A stretch of 64,000 nt of DNA from Siderastrea siderea (lineage: Eukaryota; Cnidaria; Anthozoa; Scleractinia; Rhizangiidae). The position numbers and the translations under genes are program-made. The stretch lies in NCBI GenBank assembly GCA_964030785.1, contig OZ034972.1, forward strand, positions 16,193,131 to 16,257,130, given 5' to 3'. This document shows, one piece after another, positions 19,853 to 30,969 of the stretch (its first letter is position 1; each line of letters begins with the position of its first letter). The notes beneath the pieces are model-generated. The model did no database searches and had not been told where the DNA came from. It was given only the letters and a program-made list of their open reading frames with translations.

Positions 19853-20960
19853 TTCTGAACCACATCAGTGGAGACACGTTAGTTCTGAGCTCAACCCGGC
19901 TGATGATGCAAGCAGAGGTCTCACAGTAGATGAGATGATCTTCAACAAACGGTGGCTCAGTGGCCCTCAGTTTTTAAAGGAAGAAAAGGAGTTTTGGCCT
20001 CTCGACTGCTCTCTACAACACCAGGAACTACCTGATGACGACCAAGAAGTCAAACAAGACTCAAATTATCATTGCCAAATATTAATGCGTGGTAATGATT
20101 GCAATGTCCCTCCAAAGTTAATTGAGCGCTGCTCTTCATGGGAAAGGTTGAGAAGAACTGTGGCTTGGCTCCTGCGATTCAAAAGGTGGTTCATCAGACA
20201 ACGCAGTCCAAGTCCAGTCAGTACCGTTTGCACCTCAACAAAACCAAGTCTTTTGTCTGTTGATGAGGTTCAGGTGGCTGAAAGAGAAATACTCAAGCAC
20301 ATACAAAGGCTTTCCTTTCCAGATGTCATTCAAGCCTTGCAAGGCCTCGGTCAATTATCCTCCGCGCATCAAGTCATGTCTGAACTAAAGGATTTGAAGA
20401 CAACAGCGTCTATGCGTCAACTCCACCCGTTAGTAGACGACATAGGAGTTCTTCGAGTCGGAGGAAGATTAGAAAACGCATTAATCGAGTACGAAGCGAA
20501 GCACCCAATTATTCTTCCTACCGTAATCGAGTCACAGATTTGATCAGTCTTCAGCATCATCAGCAAGCAGGTCACCTCGGCCAAGAGTACGTCTTATCCA
20601 GTCTTACACCAAACCACCTGCTGCTCCTGAGAGCTAACCCTAATCTACCTCCGGGTATTCTCTCGAAGGAAGACCTGTATAGCAGACAGAGAGAGAATAT
20701 TAAGAGAATATTTACCAACCCTTCAAGAGAGAAGTAAGTGATTGAAACGTCGTCGCTGCTTAACTGTTGGTGACCTAGTGCTGGTCGTGGACGAAAATGT
20801 TCATCGTGGAAAGTGGCCTTTGGGCAGAATTATTGAAGTCTTTCACGGAAGAGATGGTTACGTCAGGTCGGTGAAAGTTCTAACAAGTTCCGCAACAACC
20901 TTTACCAGACCAATCACAATGCTGTGCTTCTTAGAAGGCGAAAGAGAACATTCAAACTAA
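19853..20960 (+). pseudogene. pol: BEL-A RNase H end and integrase
   Basis: A shifted frame just after the gap reads ELNPADDASRGL, the conserved end of BEL RNase H. The main frame 19935-20543 gives WLSGPQFLKEEKEFWPL, LLRFKRWFIRQ and [20 protein letters not shown] (integrase N-terminus). The zinc-binding [16 protein letters not shown] follows in another frame. It joins directly to [11 protein letters not shown] near 20620, so the whole catalytic D,D,E core of the integrase is deleted. The C-terminal domain ([20 protein letters not shown]) follows at 20742-20960 after a TGA. Confidence 0.87.
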
Positions 20961-21406
20961 GAAACTGAACTTGTTTTATGAGAAACAAAAACGTTCTTGA
21001 ACTTGAAAATTTAGAGTCAATTTTCTATCTCTCGCTCGTGTCTTAAGTTAGTGAGGCTAATAATGAACTCTTAAATTTAATTAGTTCTTTGGGGCCAGTT
21101 CGCAGCCACGAGAGATTTCTTTTCAATTGCTCCTAATTGTCGTATTGTTTTTTATCCTGTTCCGTTTTTTGTTGTTCTGTTTTCGCGCTTAAAGTTTTAA
21201 TTTATTCTTAGAGTCGTGTTATGTTACCCGTACATTCCTGCATGTATTCTCGTCCTATTGTTTCTGTAGATCAACATACAAGTTTCGTTTCGCATATTTA
21301 AATCATTTTTTTTGTCACCGGAGTGCCGTACAGATCTTGTAAGTTTCGTATTTTCATTTATGTTTCTTTAGTTCGTTATTTGCTGTTTATTTACATTTTT
21401 CTGTAT

Positions 21407-22875
21407 GGAAAGATTTCCGCACAGCCCCATACTTCATTATGCATGCAGAATAAATTAATTATGCATGCGTTCTATTGTTTTTTAAGAGAATGGCCCTTTG
21501 AATATATACATTGATAATTACTACTTACTTTTTCAATAAAAATGGATTTAGTTGCGTCTGCCTTTTTTTCTCTCTTCTCTCACTCTTTCTTTTCCGTTCC
21601 TTCTCTTTTCTTCTATTTTTCTCTTACCCAGTCCCTTACCAGTTTTTTCTTCTTTTTTTCCTTTGGATTTACCCTCGGCTTGCCTCGAACTCTCACTCTT
21701 TATCTTACCTTTGGATTAGCTGTGCATCTACTATACCACTACACCACGGTGATTTGTTGACATTTTCCCGGTGATAAATTATTTTTATGTTTAGCTACCA
21801 ATCAACATTATTAAAATTCAACGAAATTTACATTTGAATTACTTCTATTACAAAGGCACCTCACCTTTTAGACTTACTGCACGAAAAAATGATTTATTTT
21901 TGTCCATCCATTGGTTCTCAGTTGAACAAAAAGGGCACGCATTTCACTCTTCTGCTCGATCCAGTCTTCGGCGGCCGTGAAACGAAGGCTTGCTTCCTTG
22001 TTCCGGTAGAGCGCAGTGATAAAGATACACTTTTTGCCCATCATACGCGCACACATCTTGCCAGGAACACGCGTGATGAGCGCCAAGTGGAAAGCTTATG
22101 ATTACGTACAAAACGAGGGCTATATTCATCTCACAGTGAACTAGTACAGCTTAAACTTCGCAGACTTAGGCACCGAGTTTTGCCCCGCACAGGAACGTCC
22201 AAAGAACTCTACGAAAGCTACCTACAGGAGTGGATGTAGCATCAGCATTATAACAAGGATCGTTTTGGCAACATTATCAAGCCTATCTTCGACCTTTGTG
22301 AGGTCCGCAAGGACGCATAAATGGTTCAGTTCCCGGAGTACCACTTTATGCACCGTTCGTAATTCGGCCACGCTACATTTCAACAGGGAAAGCAAGAATA
22401 AAATACGAAAAATTCCTGCTTCACAAGCATTGTCTCCATGTTAACAAGGAAAGCAAAAACAAAGAAATAAGTAAATAAAATAAAAAAATAAACGACACAA
22501 GACACAAGAAGGGTAAGAAAACCTTTTATTTTTAAAATGTTATGTGGTTTACGTTAACAAAATGTGCGCTGTCCATAACCTCATTTATGGCTAACCTTAC
22601 GACTTAAATCCGCATTTTTTTCTAACAATTTACACCCGAGACAGATTTAAAAACACGGGAAAAGTGCACAAATTTTTAAAAAATTGCTCGATTTTCCGTA
22701 TTTTGACCCGAAATCCGTAAACTTTGTCGAAGCCCATATGGACTTAGAAAAAAAATATAATCTTTGTTGAACAAAAGGAGTCATTAGAAATGCGCATTAG
22801 AAATACGCGCTATTGTTTTCTTTAAACAAAGAGCTGTATGCATAATGAAGTATGGGGCTGTGCGGAAATCTTGCC
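21407..22875. mobile_element. Non-autonomous TIR element with 8-bp target duplication
   Basis: About 36-bp inverted repeats, GG(A/C)AAGATTTCCGCACAGC..., and target duplication TTCTGTAT at 21399-21406 and 22876-22883. An 8-bp duplication occurs in hAT, P, Merlin and KDZ elements; the GG terminus is not typical of hAT. No transposase is evident in its 1.47 kb. It contains a tRNA-like SINE. It inserted in the 3' LTR of BEL-A, so is younger than BEL-A. Confidence 0.85.
21545..21760 (-). mobile_element. tRNA-derived SINE-like sequence
   Basis: On minus, TGGTGTAGTGGTATAGTA (box A-like, about 21731-21749) and GAGTTCGAGGCAAGCC (box B-like, about 21678-21694) have the spacing of a tRNA internal promoter. 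A purine-rich A/G tail follows to about 21545. It does not fold as a full tRNA. Confidence 0.5.
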
Positions 22876-22968
22876 TTCTGTATTCTTGCGAATTTATGTA
22901 ATTTCTTTTTAGTGAATCGTAAAGTTATAGGCGAATTTCAAGCTGTGTGGAGTGTTAATTACACTCAT

Positions 22969-23228
22969 CAAATGCCCCAACTGTGATGTGATGCACCCAG
23001 CCTCTTCCTGTGTTGTGAGTACTTCTGTCCGTATTCAGGTGCAAGAGCACGGTGATGCTGAACCTATCTGGCTCAAAGTGCTTACATCAATCCTGGAAAA
23101 GATGTTGCAGCAAAATTGGTCTGACGTCACACTGCAGTCTCCCAAAGAACAGCTGCCAGCTGTTCCTGCTGGAGAATCTACTGTTCATTTCAACGAACAG
23201 TCATTAATCGTGGAAAACATTGACTTCC
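22969..23228 (+). pseudogene. RPA-like gene, second part after BEL-A
   Basis: Directly after the CTCAT duplication the frame continues with KCPNCDVMHPASSC, completing a four-Cys zinc ribbon begun before BEL-A (CTKCGKQ). Then VVSTSVRIQVQ, IWLKVLTSILEKMLQ and SLIVENIDF follow. The gene is cut again near 23228 by a fold-back element; the last residues of the open frame (to 23272) belong to that element. Together the two parts form the C-terminal region of an RPA70-like protein. Confidence 0.6.
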
Positions 23229-23242
23229 TGTTCGAAAATGTC

Positions 23243-23453
23243 TGGCCTAACTTTAACCAAATTTTGGCCTGAATTTTAGCCAGACAAAAGCCAAAATCCT
23301 TAGCCTAACATGTAACCTTTTTAAGCGTCGCGTTAACCTGAAAATTGGACCTTAACTTTAACCTAATTTTGGCCCGGATTTTAGCCAGACAAAAGCTAAA
23401 ATTGTTAGCCTAACATTAACCTTTTTTAGCCTCGCGTTAACCTGAAAATTGGA
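23243..23453. repeat. Tandem ~106-bp repeat in the fold-back end
   Basis: Two copies of cctaactttaacc...gttaacctgaaaattggacc, about 90% alike. Confidence 0.85.
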
Positions 23454-24665
23454 CCTTAATGTTTTAAGGCTTTGAGCCTGACATTTTTAAGGCTTCAAGA
23501 ATGACCGCACGGCAGAGTGAATGATCACCTAAAAACGATTATTTTTAAGGCTAAAAACACAAAAACTGTAACTAGAGGCAATTTAAGCATTAACAATAAC
23601 TGAGACTGTTCAGTCAACAGCGGTTCAGTTCAAGTAGCTTATGTGATATCAGAAAAACGAACAACAATTTCAAAATGCACATGTTAAGTTTATTTTGTAA
23701 CCTTTGTACACGGTAAAATTGCAACAGTGGCGTAACACGTTAAACAGTGAAACTAGAGTGTAGCACACAATGTAATATAAAACTAAGAACTACAACACTT
23801 TATAGCTAGGTAAAGGTTAACGTCGACTTGATATTTTTATGGTACGGAGTTCGAAGGAAAAGTAACTGCAATCATCTCATTATCAATGTCGACCTCGGAA
23901 GTAAACTGTTGACTAATCATGTGCCACTGATAATTACAATTTTGAAGCTAACGACACTTTGCTCACCTCAGTGTTATCTGCGGTCAGCTCTTCCGTACAT
24001 TCTTTCCCTTGTGGAAAAATGGACTCAAATACATTTACAGCGTACGGGAGTCACTTCAATTTGCAGGAGATCAAAGAACCTAAATTTATCGTGGCGAACA
24101 TTATCCTTGTGAAAGTGGCTACACAGCATCGGAGCCTATCCGACAGAGCAGTCTGTTCGTTGTACAAGATGGGTTCAGATCGATCTTCGCTCCGGGAAAG
24201 CAAAACATTAAAATCTTTTCCAACTTAAAACTGCATAAGTTCTTCTCGCTAAAGTTGTCTGCGCGCTCTTCTAAGTGAATTAGCAACGGTCGAGAATTTC
24301 AGGTCAATTTTTGTAATGCGATCGGGCGGGATAAGAAACAATTGTTGCATAAAAGTTGGCCAATTAGATTAACGCGTCAGCTCTCTCAAGGGAATTTTGC
24401 GATGAAATTCCAACACGTGCTTGTCACGAAATGTGGAATAATGGCGCTTTATTCGCTTTAAACGCTTTATTCGCTTTAAACTGCTCAGAAGCTTATACTT
24501 GGAAAATATTTTTTCAGTGTATTCTCATGTACACACAATAAGCTCCCTTCATTTTTGGCTATGGATCGAATTAGTGAACTACATCGAACGAAGAAGGTGA
24601 CGTAAATACTAAATATCAAGACTGAATTTGATTACGCTAAGCGGAGCTGTTGGAGACCTTTATAC
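23454..24665. other. Interior of the fold-back element, left part
   Basis: AT-rich sequence with short open frames (23828-24112, 23959-24228) that show no recognisable domain. No gene called. Confidence 0.4.
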
Positions 24666-26392
24666 GGCCGTTGACAAAACCTGGATCGGATCTGATCGGA
24701 TCGGATTGACAAAACCTGGACCGGACCGGATCGGACTCACAAAACCAGGATCGGATCGGATTGGATTGAAAAAACCCGGATCTGATCAGTGAAAGTATCC
24801 CCACTAAAAATAGTCATGTGGCACTTCTGGATCAAGATGACACAATTAACAATAAGTCAACCACATTCTGTTGGATCTCTCCCACATTCTGTGGGAGAGA
24901 TCCAAGCGGAAAGACAAAGAGGAATGGAGCCTAAAGTAACAATTATATCAAGAAAATTCGCGTCTTTACCGTCCTTTACTTGAAATTTTAGCTATTAATG
25001 AATCGAGCTGTAAACTATCTGTGGCTGAGGCTTTCTATCTCAATCATGAAAATACACGATGATTTTGGATTTGTACACAAAAAATCTGCGGAAATTGGTC
25101 ATATCACTGAAGGATCTACCCCCTTCCAAAAATCAGGGACAAAAAAAAACGATTAGTAAGGACAAAAATATTTCAGTTTGAGACCCTGTTTTGTCATATA
25201 ACAACTAATGAAATTTTGCATATAAATTGTGTGTCGGATGTGTGTTTTCTTTAGTTTACGCTAAATCAAATTGTTGAAATGAACCAGAAAAGGGCTCAAT
25301 TATCCTTTTATAAAATGTGGATGGATATTTGTGTTCATTGTAACGTCTTCAAAACAGTTTACATACAAAAGTTTCCAAAGCTAAGATAATTTGACTAGAC
25401 ACTTGTGAATATCGGAAATGAAACTATAATGCTCCTGAATGAACACGGCTGTCACTCGAAAATAAACTTCGAGTATACTGTCATTACTTGAAAGGGATTC
25501 TTCACAAAACCTGAGAAACGAAATCAATAATTAAACCTACATTTATATTAGAAAACAAACGGACTATTTTCTCATACAGTGATAGCTTGCGTTGTTTAAT
25601 AGGTCTAAAGTAAGTACTATTCTATACTTATTACCTTAGTAGAACACATTTTTTTTCAGTTTTGATAAGATGAAATCAAGCCTTTTGCTCAAACTTAACA
25701 CCTTTTTTGTCATGCTGGCTTACGAACACTATACCATCGTGTGAATCAGGCTCGTAATTGTCGGCGCAGATCCCATATTCGGGACAAAAACGGAAGCAGG
25801 TATCCTTGTTATACGGCTATTCTAAGAGCATTACGTTCCGTTTTATTACACTTTGTGAGGTAGCTGTGGTTTCACTCTAAAAACCTTTTAATCACATATC
25901 AATGGGTTCAAGTTCCAAGTACAGAGTGACTGAATACGCGAGCTATCTTGATATCTTTGTTACTTTATGCTCCATTCGGTACTGACTTTGAAATTGCACA
26001 TGCTTTGGCACACGTTATCAGTGCCTCAGTTTCTTCTACATAATTCCGCCTAGATCACTCCCTCTAGAAAAAATATTCTTTTCATTAAGTAGTTTACAGA
26101 GTGTAACTCCATAACAATAAACAAAAGTCTTCACGACAGAACAGAGAAGAAAGAGCATAAACAGTGCAATGGCAATCACTTTCTTGATCTCTCTTCGACA
26201 TCTTGATCGGCAGATACCACTTGACCATTCTTAATGGGAATTTGAAATGTGCCTACCTACGATCCGGGTTTTGTGAGTCTGATCTGATCCGATCCAGGTT
26301 TTGTCAGTCCGATCCGATCCGATCTGATCCTGGTTTTGTCAGTCCGATCCGATCCGATCCGATCCGGTCCGATCCCGGTTTTGTCAACGGCC
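24666..26392. mobile_element. Mutator-like fold-back element with tandem-repeat termini
   Basis: Flanked by a perfect 9-bp duplication CCTTTATAC (24657-24665 and 26393-26401), the mark of Mutator-like elements. Its inverted ends begin GGCCGTTGACAAAACC and consist of three or four ~35-bp units of GACAAAACC(T/A)GGATCGGATC type. The interior has no recognised gene. A perfect 13-bp hairpin (24873-24885 with 24891-24903, loop ATTCT) lies near the left end. It is nested in the larger fold-back. Confidence 0.88.
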
Positions 26393-26984
26393 CCTTTATA
26401 CCGCTAACAGCTACATCAAGGAATTGCTGAATGGGAAAAAAAAATAAAATAAAACTCACATATATAACGGATAGCCGTTGGCACAAAAAAAGGACCATGA
26501 AACCGACAAAACTGAATCATTCCGGATCAGTCGGATAACTGCAATTAATCTAAATCGTGGTGAGTCTGTTTATATTTTGTATTTTAAAAAAAAGATAAGT
26601 TATAATGATTCTTCCCTTGCTTGAATTTGTTACTTTCCAAGCGTATGTATCATGATTTGGATTCTGTAAGGTTATTGTTAGGTTAAATAATTTGGTCAAT
26701 CCTAGTTATTTTGAAGACCAAATAAATGTCAGGCTTTGTAAGGCCGATGTTCAGGCTACCTAAACAGTAGTCTGTCGCCCTAAAAAAAAAATTACGCTGT
26801 GTCAGGGTACGTTTTAGCCTAACTTTAAACCTAACACAACCTTATTAATTTAAGGTTTGGCTTCGTTAACCTAACAAATTCGCTGTTAGGCTTTTGTTAG
26901 GTTTGTTTAAGGTCTCAGTTCACTAAATCAGGCTAGAGTTAGGCCTGAATTAGGCTTTGTCAGGCCAGACTTTTTCGTACGGGT

Positions 26985-27408
26985 TTGAACATTAAATTGC
27001 ATTAGAACGTTCACTAGAAAAAACAAGAATTCTAAGTACCTGATAAGATACTTTTTGAGGCTCTTCTTCTACCAGAACTTAAATTAGTTTTTTTCAGTAA
27101 TGTATATCGCTCAGGTCATTTGTTTTTAGTAGGATTTGTGCTTCCTCCAAATGCTCGATATTTATGCCACTTGATAAAACACCTTGTCGTTATCTTCAAG
27201 AAACCTTCATTTCGGCAGTAGTAAAGTTCTTGAAAATAGCTGCCCTACTGTTGTATTAAAAAATAACAATGAAAATATGACACGCTTGGCTCTACTCAAC
27301 CATAAAAGCCAGTTACGCCCTGTTAGTGTAAGTGTTGAAGTTACATCAAGTACACGTTCACTAAATGGCGTTGAGAAGAAATAAATTCAACTGTTATACG
27401 TACACTAC
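26985..27408. other. No gene recognised
   Basis: AT-rich. One 66-codon frame at 27184-27384 (non-ATG start) has no recognisable feature. Confidence 0.4.
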
Positions 27409-27409
27409 C

Positions 27410-27600
27410 TAGCCCGAAACAGGATGGGCAAAAACACTCGGAGGCTCGCCAAAACTGGGATCCCTAATGAGGCGGCAAATGGGAGACATAAAGAAACATG
27501 GCAACACAACGCCCACAGAGCCGATGATGGGAATCGAATCCATGACCTTCCGTACACCGGTCGGACGCTCTAACCACTGAGCTACCGGGAGACTCCTGGC
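27410..27600 (-). mobile_element. tRNA-derived SINE
   Basis: On minus, box A TAGCTCAGTGGTTAGAGCG (27566-27584) and box B GGATTCGATTCC (27530-27541) are strong RNA polymerase III elements. The flanking sequence does not form tRNA acceptor or anticodon stems, so this is a SINE head followed by a tRNA-unrelated tail (to about 27410), not a tRNA gene. Confidence 0.8.
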
Positions 27601-27681
27601 AAGCATAGGTCATATTTACTGAGTTCGTGGCGACACGCGTCCTGCATACTGCTAGGATCAGCAATGTTGAAGTGGCCCATA

Positions 27682-27817
27682 GGTGATAAATAAAGAAAGA
27701 TGGTGAATTTTAAGCTCGGAGAAGAAATAAGAAAAGATGGAATATTCAGCTGAATATTCCATCTTTTCTTATTTCTTCTCCGAGCTTAAAATTCACCATT
27801 TTTCTTTATTTATCACC
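27682..27817. repeat. 136-bp near-perfect palindrome
   Basis: Arms 27682-27749 and 27750-27817 are reverse complements with a single mismatch and no spacer (centre ATTCAG|CTGAAT). It could extrude as a cruciform. No coding function. Confidence 0.95.
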
Positions 27818-29090
27818 AATGTCATCAAATTTATCATCACAGTGGGGGCATGAGTCTTACATTGCTGTTCGGTCTCCCTAACCACCTCTACCCTGCCTTC
27901 ACCCCACAAGTTAACAGTTATTTTCATAACCAACATAAAACTGCGTAACAAGCACCGTCACTATGCTATTTACAGCAACACAGCACTACTATTCCAAAAA
28001 CAACTGCGCACAGATCCACTCGTTAAATGTTCTTATTATCATCAAGTTTTGACAGTTTTTACGAATTCCAAAATATTATAATCCAAGATACAAAAAAGCG
28101 CTTACAGTATTTGGAAGGGAAAATGATCTAAAAAAAACCGGAGTGATGCTGTTTGACTACACGAGTCCACATGCAAAAATTCCGAAACTTTGGAGCAAAA
28201 AAGAAAAAAGTGACCAAAATGTCACTTAGAACGTTCTTGCCCGGAACCCTTCAAATATTTTGAACAGAAATCCTGTGCAATGCACACATTTTCACATCAT
28301 TTTTCACGTTCTTATTATTACTAAATTTTGACACCTTTTACGAGTTCCATTATGTTATTATTAAAGGTTTGTTGTGCATTTGGAAGGTTTCATCTCTGCC
28401 CCTCGGAAAATGTTCCTGGTTTTAAGGAGGAGTTCCTATGGTACATTTGGAGGGGTGTTCTGATGTTTCTGGAAGTACTAGTGCATAGTACATACCATAT
28501 CAAAGAGGAAAAAGAATTCAGCATTCCTAATTCACAATAATTTATATTGAGGTAACTGAAAAAAGCTTTGATCAACATTACAAACCAGTGACCATGTATG
28601 TGATGCTGATAATAGGTTAATAGGTACGTTTTGATATGTTTGCAAGTAGCAATATTATAATTTATAACTGAATCATAATAAGATTGATAACGTTTTATTA
28701 ACCGACAAAGACACATTATGTAGGGAGGGAAAGCGGAAAAGTGGTAAGGCACGCAGGGCAGGTCAGTTATCAGAGTAGGCCTGGTATGAGTGTCAGCGTC
28801 AGTAAAATTACATTATGTAAGCCTCATAAGGTGTCCAAGGGGCTCAGGCCAATGGGATCTAATGCTAACCTCGGGAAAGAATGTGTCGGCATTGGGAAGA
28901 CGTGGCTGTCCCGTTTCGATCTAGTTTTTGTCTGCACTGCCAAAAATCAATTGAGAATGGTGTAGGTCAGTGACTGGGAATTTACTGAGAGAAGATTCAG
29001 GAGAAGCAAAATGAATGGGTTTGCTGGATCCTCTAGGATAGTTTAAGCGGCACAGAAAGATATACCAGTTAGTCTTTTTAATTTTTCAAT
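27818..29090. other. No gene recognised
   Basis: AT-rich. A degenerate ~60-bp motif (ttcttattat-at-aa-ttttgacagttttacgaattcc) occurs at about 28025 and again at 28310, suggesting an old repeat. Short frames at 28390-28752 (minus) and 28741-28965 (plus) lack features. Confidence 0.4.
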
Positions 29091-29199
29091 TTAAAGTTGC
29101 TTTCCAGTAGATTTTTTCATAAATACAATATTGATTTCATTTCACTACTGGAAGCTTCCTGTAATAGAGTACAAACAGATGACTTTCCTCTGTTTAGTT

Positions 29200-29620
29200 T
29201 GCAAATAGTTTTCACATAGAACTATTTATAATCTATTTTCATTCCTGGCAGCAAATTGCAACTATAAATAGATCTATTTTTAACGACATGTTTTTTAGAT
29301 AGCACAAATAGATAACTCTCTTGTTTATGTTTACAGATAGACTTTAAATGGAGCTATTTAAACGCTATTTTCATAAAAATGTGGACTTGTCATTTGAAAT
29401 AGATTATAAATATATCTATCGAAGATCTTAAATACAACACAAATAGATATATTTTGAATTAATTTTACAATTAGATTTTAAATAGAATTAAAATAAACTG
29501 CAAATAGAACTAGAATTTTAATAATTTGAAACAAAGTCTTTAAATAGAATAAAATTATTTTAAATAGAATCATTAACTAGAATTTAATTTGGTTATAAAT
29601 AGATTACAAATAGACTTGAT
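29200..29620. repeat. Cluster of AAATAGA motifs
   Basis: A/T-rich stretch in which aaatagat, aaatagaa or their complements recur more than a dozen times at irregular 15-40 base spacing. It is not a simple tandem repeat. It may be subterminal transposase-binding repeats of an old element or AT-rich drift. Confidence 0.6.
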
Positions 29621-30718
29621 TTCTTATTACATCATTCAGTAATGCAAAAGGCAAAATATTGTCAATTTTTATCATGCCGCTTAGTGTGTTGAGCCAAATG
29701 AAAATATCAGGGTGGGACCACACGGATTGTGGAATCCGCTTTCTAGACTTGTTAGCATGCATTATTATGGAGCATGCGCACTAAGACTTGAACCATGAGG
29801 AAACTATGAACAGTGTTTTGAGACTGTTTATCTGTAATTCTCGTGTTTATTTCGTTGCGTTCCATTCTCGTCCCCAGAGCTACGCGGCTTTTTTTAAATT
29901 ACGTCTCTTGTAGCTCTGGTAACGGCCAAAAATTTATTTTTTTATTGGCCAATTCAAATGGTATGTGCAATAACGTAAAAATTTTTTGGCTTCCACCCAT
30001 AACGTTTCATTTCCGATTGAATTAATCGGAGCATTAATTAATATATTGACTTGATCAATTTTCAGGCAAAGAATGCGGCTTAGGGCAGATTAAGCGACCA
30101 AATTTAGAATTCAAAGTGTTGAGATTGTCGCTAAATGCCAGCGATTCTTTCCTCGCTACAGCATTTTCTACAAAACTTCAGCTTGTCCATAAATAAACTT
30201 ACGTCAACTTTTGTAATGACCTCTTGATGTCAATGTTTAAAAACTTGGGCGCCAAATGCTTCTGGAAATTTTCGATGGGGCAAAACGTAATACAGTATAG
30301 CGTTTAGGGGTGGCGAAACGATAAGTACACAGTTGACATTCTCATACAACAGAAACCAGACGAATGTAATAAAATAACTGTACAATTCAATACGATGCAA
30401 ATGCAATAATATTATACCTATAATCAGGCAAGATACAAATCCAAAACCCGTGAGCAAAATACAGGGACAACTGTTCTTCTGAACAACTACTGCACGAAAG
30501 GCAGCTAGTTTGTTCCTTATAAAGCAGGTTTTCAGCTAATTGCAGGAGATTAAGAGGGTCCCGAACAGCTTTTAGTCAATCCATAAAGCACCACGACTCG
30601 ATCGATAGGAATTCAAATTTCTCAGTTGTTGTCAGAATTGTCCTGCCGAGAGCTAACCAGAGCTCCACAGACGAGAACGGAGCAGGCGCAATAGCACCGT
30701 AACGAATTGGACATGCGC
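29621..30718. other. No gene recognised; may hold the 5' LTR of BEL-B at its end
   Basis: No convincing coding frames. The LTR of BEL-B must end at about 30886, but its left terminus was not found by eye. Confidence 0.35.
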
Positions 30719-30751
30719 TACCGGATGTCGTGAATTTCACGACATCCGGTA
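30719..30751. repeat. Perfect 33-bp palindrome
   Basis: Arms TACCGGATGTCGTGAA and its exact complement around a single T. It lies in the presumed LTR of BEL-B and is GC-richer than its surroundings. Confidence 0.9.
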
Positions 30752-30887
30752 ATGGCTGATGCCAGAGCCCCATGATCCAACCGCTGACAGAACAGATCGT
30801 AGGCTCTGGGAATGAGAATGGTTGCATTCAAGTTATTCAGTTCATGTTTTCGAGCTTGTGATCAACAATAAAACTGTTTTCGCAAAT

Positions 30888-30908
30888 TGGTGCCAGGACC
30901 AGGATCGC
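30888..30908 (+). other. Primer-binding site of BEL-B
   Basis: After a putative LTR end with polyadenylation signal (aataaaa at 30867) the sequence TGGTGCCAGGACCAGGATCG has the TGG start and composition of BEL-type primer-binding sites; it lies about 80 bases before the Gag ATG (30970). Confidence 0.55.
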
Positions 30909-30969
30909 AAGTACATCAGGAGGCCACATTTTTGCCGTGGATCACGACGAACAGTGAATGCAACCGAAC

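Larger units (their letters stand above)
12288..22963 (+). mobile_element. BEL/Pao LTR retrotransposon A, with two nested insertions
   Basis: It has LTRs at both ends (TGTAGCC...TTACA), a CTCAT target duplication, and the order Gag (coiled coil, DUF1759-type capsid, zinc knuckles), protease, RT, RNase H, integrase. All genes are decayed. It is interrupted at 16144-19017 by a TIR element inside RT, and at 21407-22875 by an 8-bp-TSD element inside the 3' LTR. A 200-base gap lies in the RNase H-integrase region. It landed in the coding sequence of an RPA-like gene. Confidence 0.93.
21101..22963 (+). repeat. 3' LTR of BEL-A (interrupted)
   Basis: Matches the 5' LTR; the terminal TG has become CG. 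The LTR halves 21101-21406 and 22884-22963 are separated by an 8-bp-TSD insertion. It ends TTAATTACA, followed by the target duplication CTCAT (22964-22968). Confidence 0.92.
23228..26984. mobile_element. Large fold-back element
   Basis: Ends are inverted repeats: GTTCGAAAATGTCTGGCCT at 23230-23248 versus the complement at 26962-26981 (three mismatches over the first 24 bases). Both ends are rich in the motif gccta-acctaac. The left end holds two tandem ~106-bp copies (23243-23349, 23350-23453). No transposase and no clean target duplication were found. It contains a nested Mutator-like fold-back at 24666-26392. Confidence 0.55.

Noticed and set aside
19567..19929. Frames running through the N gap
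   Set aside because: Ns give no information; joins across the gap are not supported.
24873..24903. Hairpin as a transcription terminator
   Set aside because: A 13-bp stem-loop without context; eukaryotic genes do not use such terminators. Kept only as a structural note.
23228..26984. 9-bp target duplication for the outer fold-back
   Set aside because: Flanking bases (cattgactt versus tttgaacat) do not match; not claimed.
27530..27597. Possible functional tRNA gene on minus
   Set aside because: Boxes A and B are good but acceptor and anticodon stems do not pair, and a long tail follows; a SINE is the better call.
29200..29620. CRISPR-like spaced repeats
   Set aside because: Repeats are too short and irregular in spacing and orientation, and the genome is eukaryotic.
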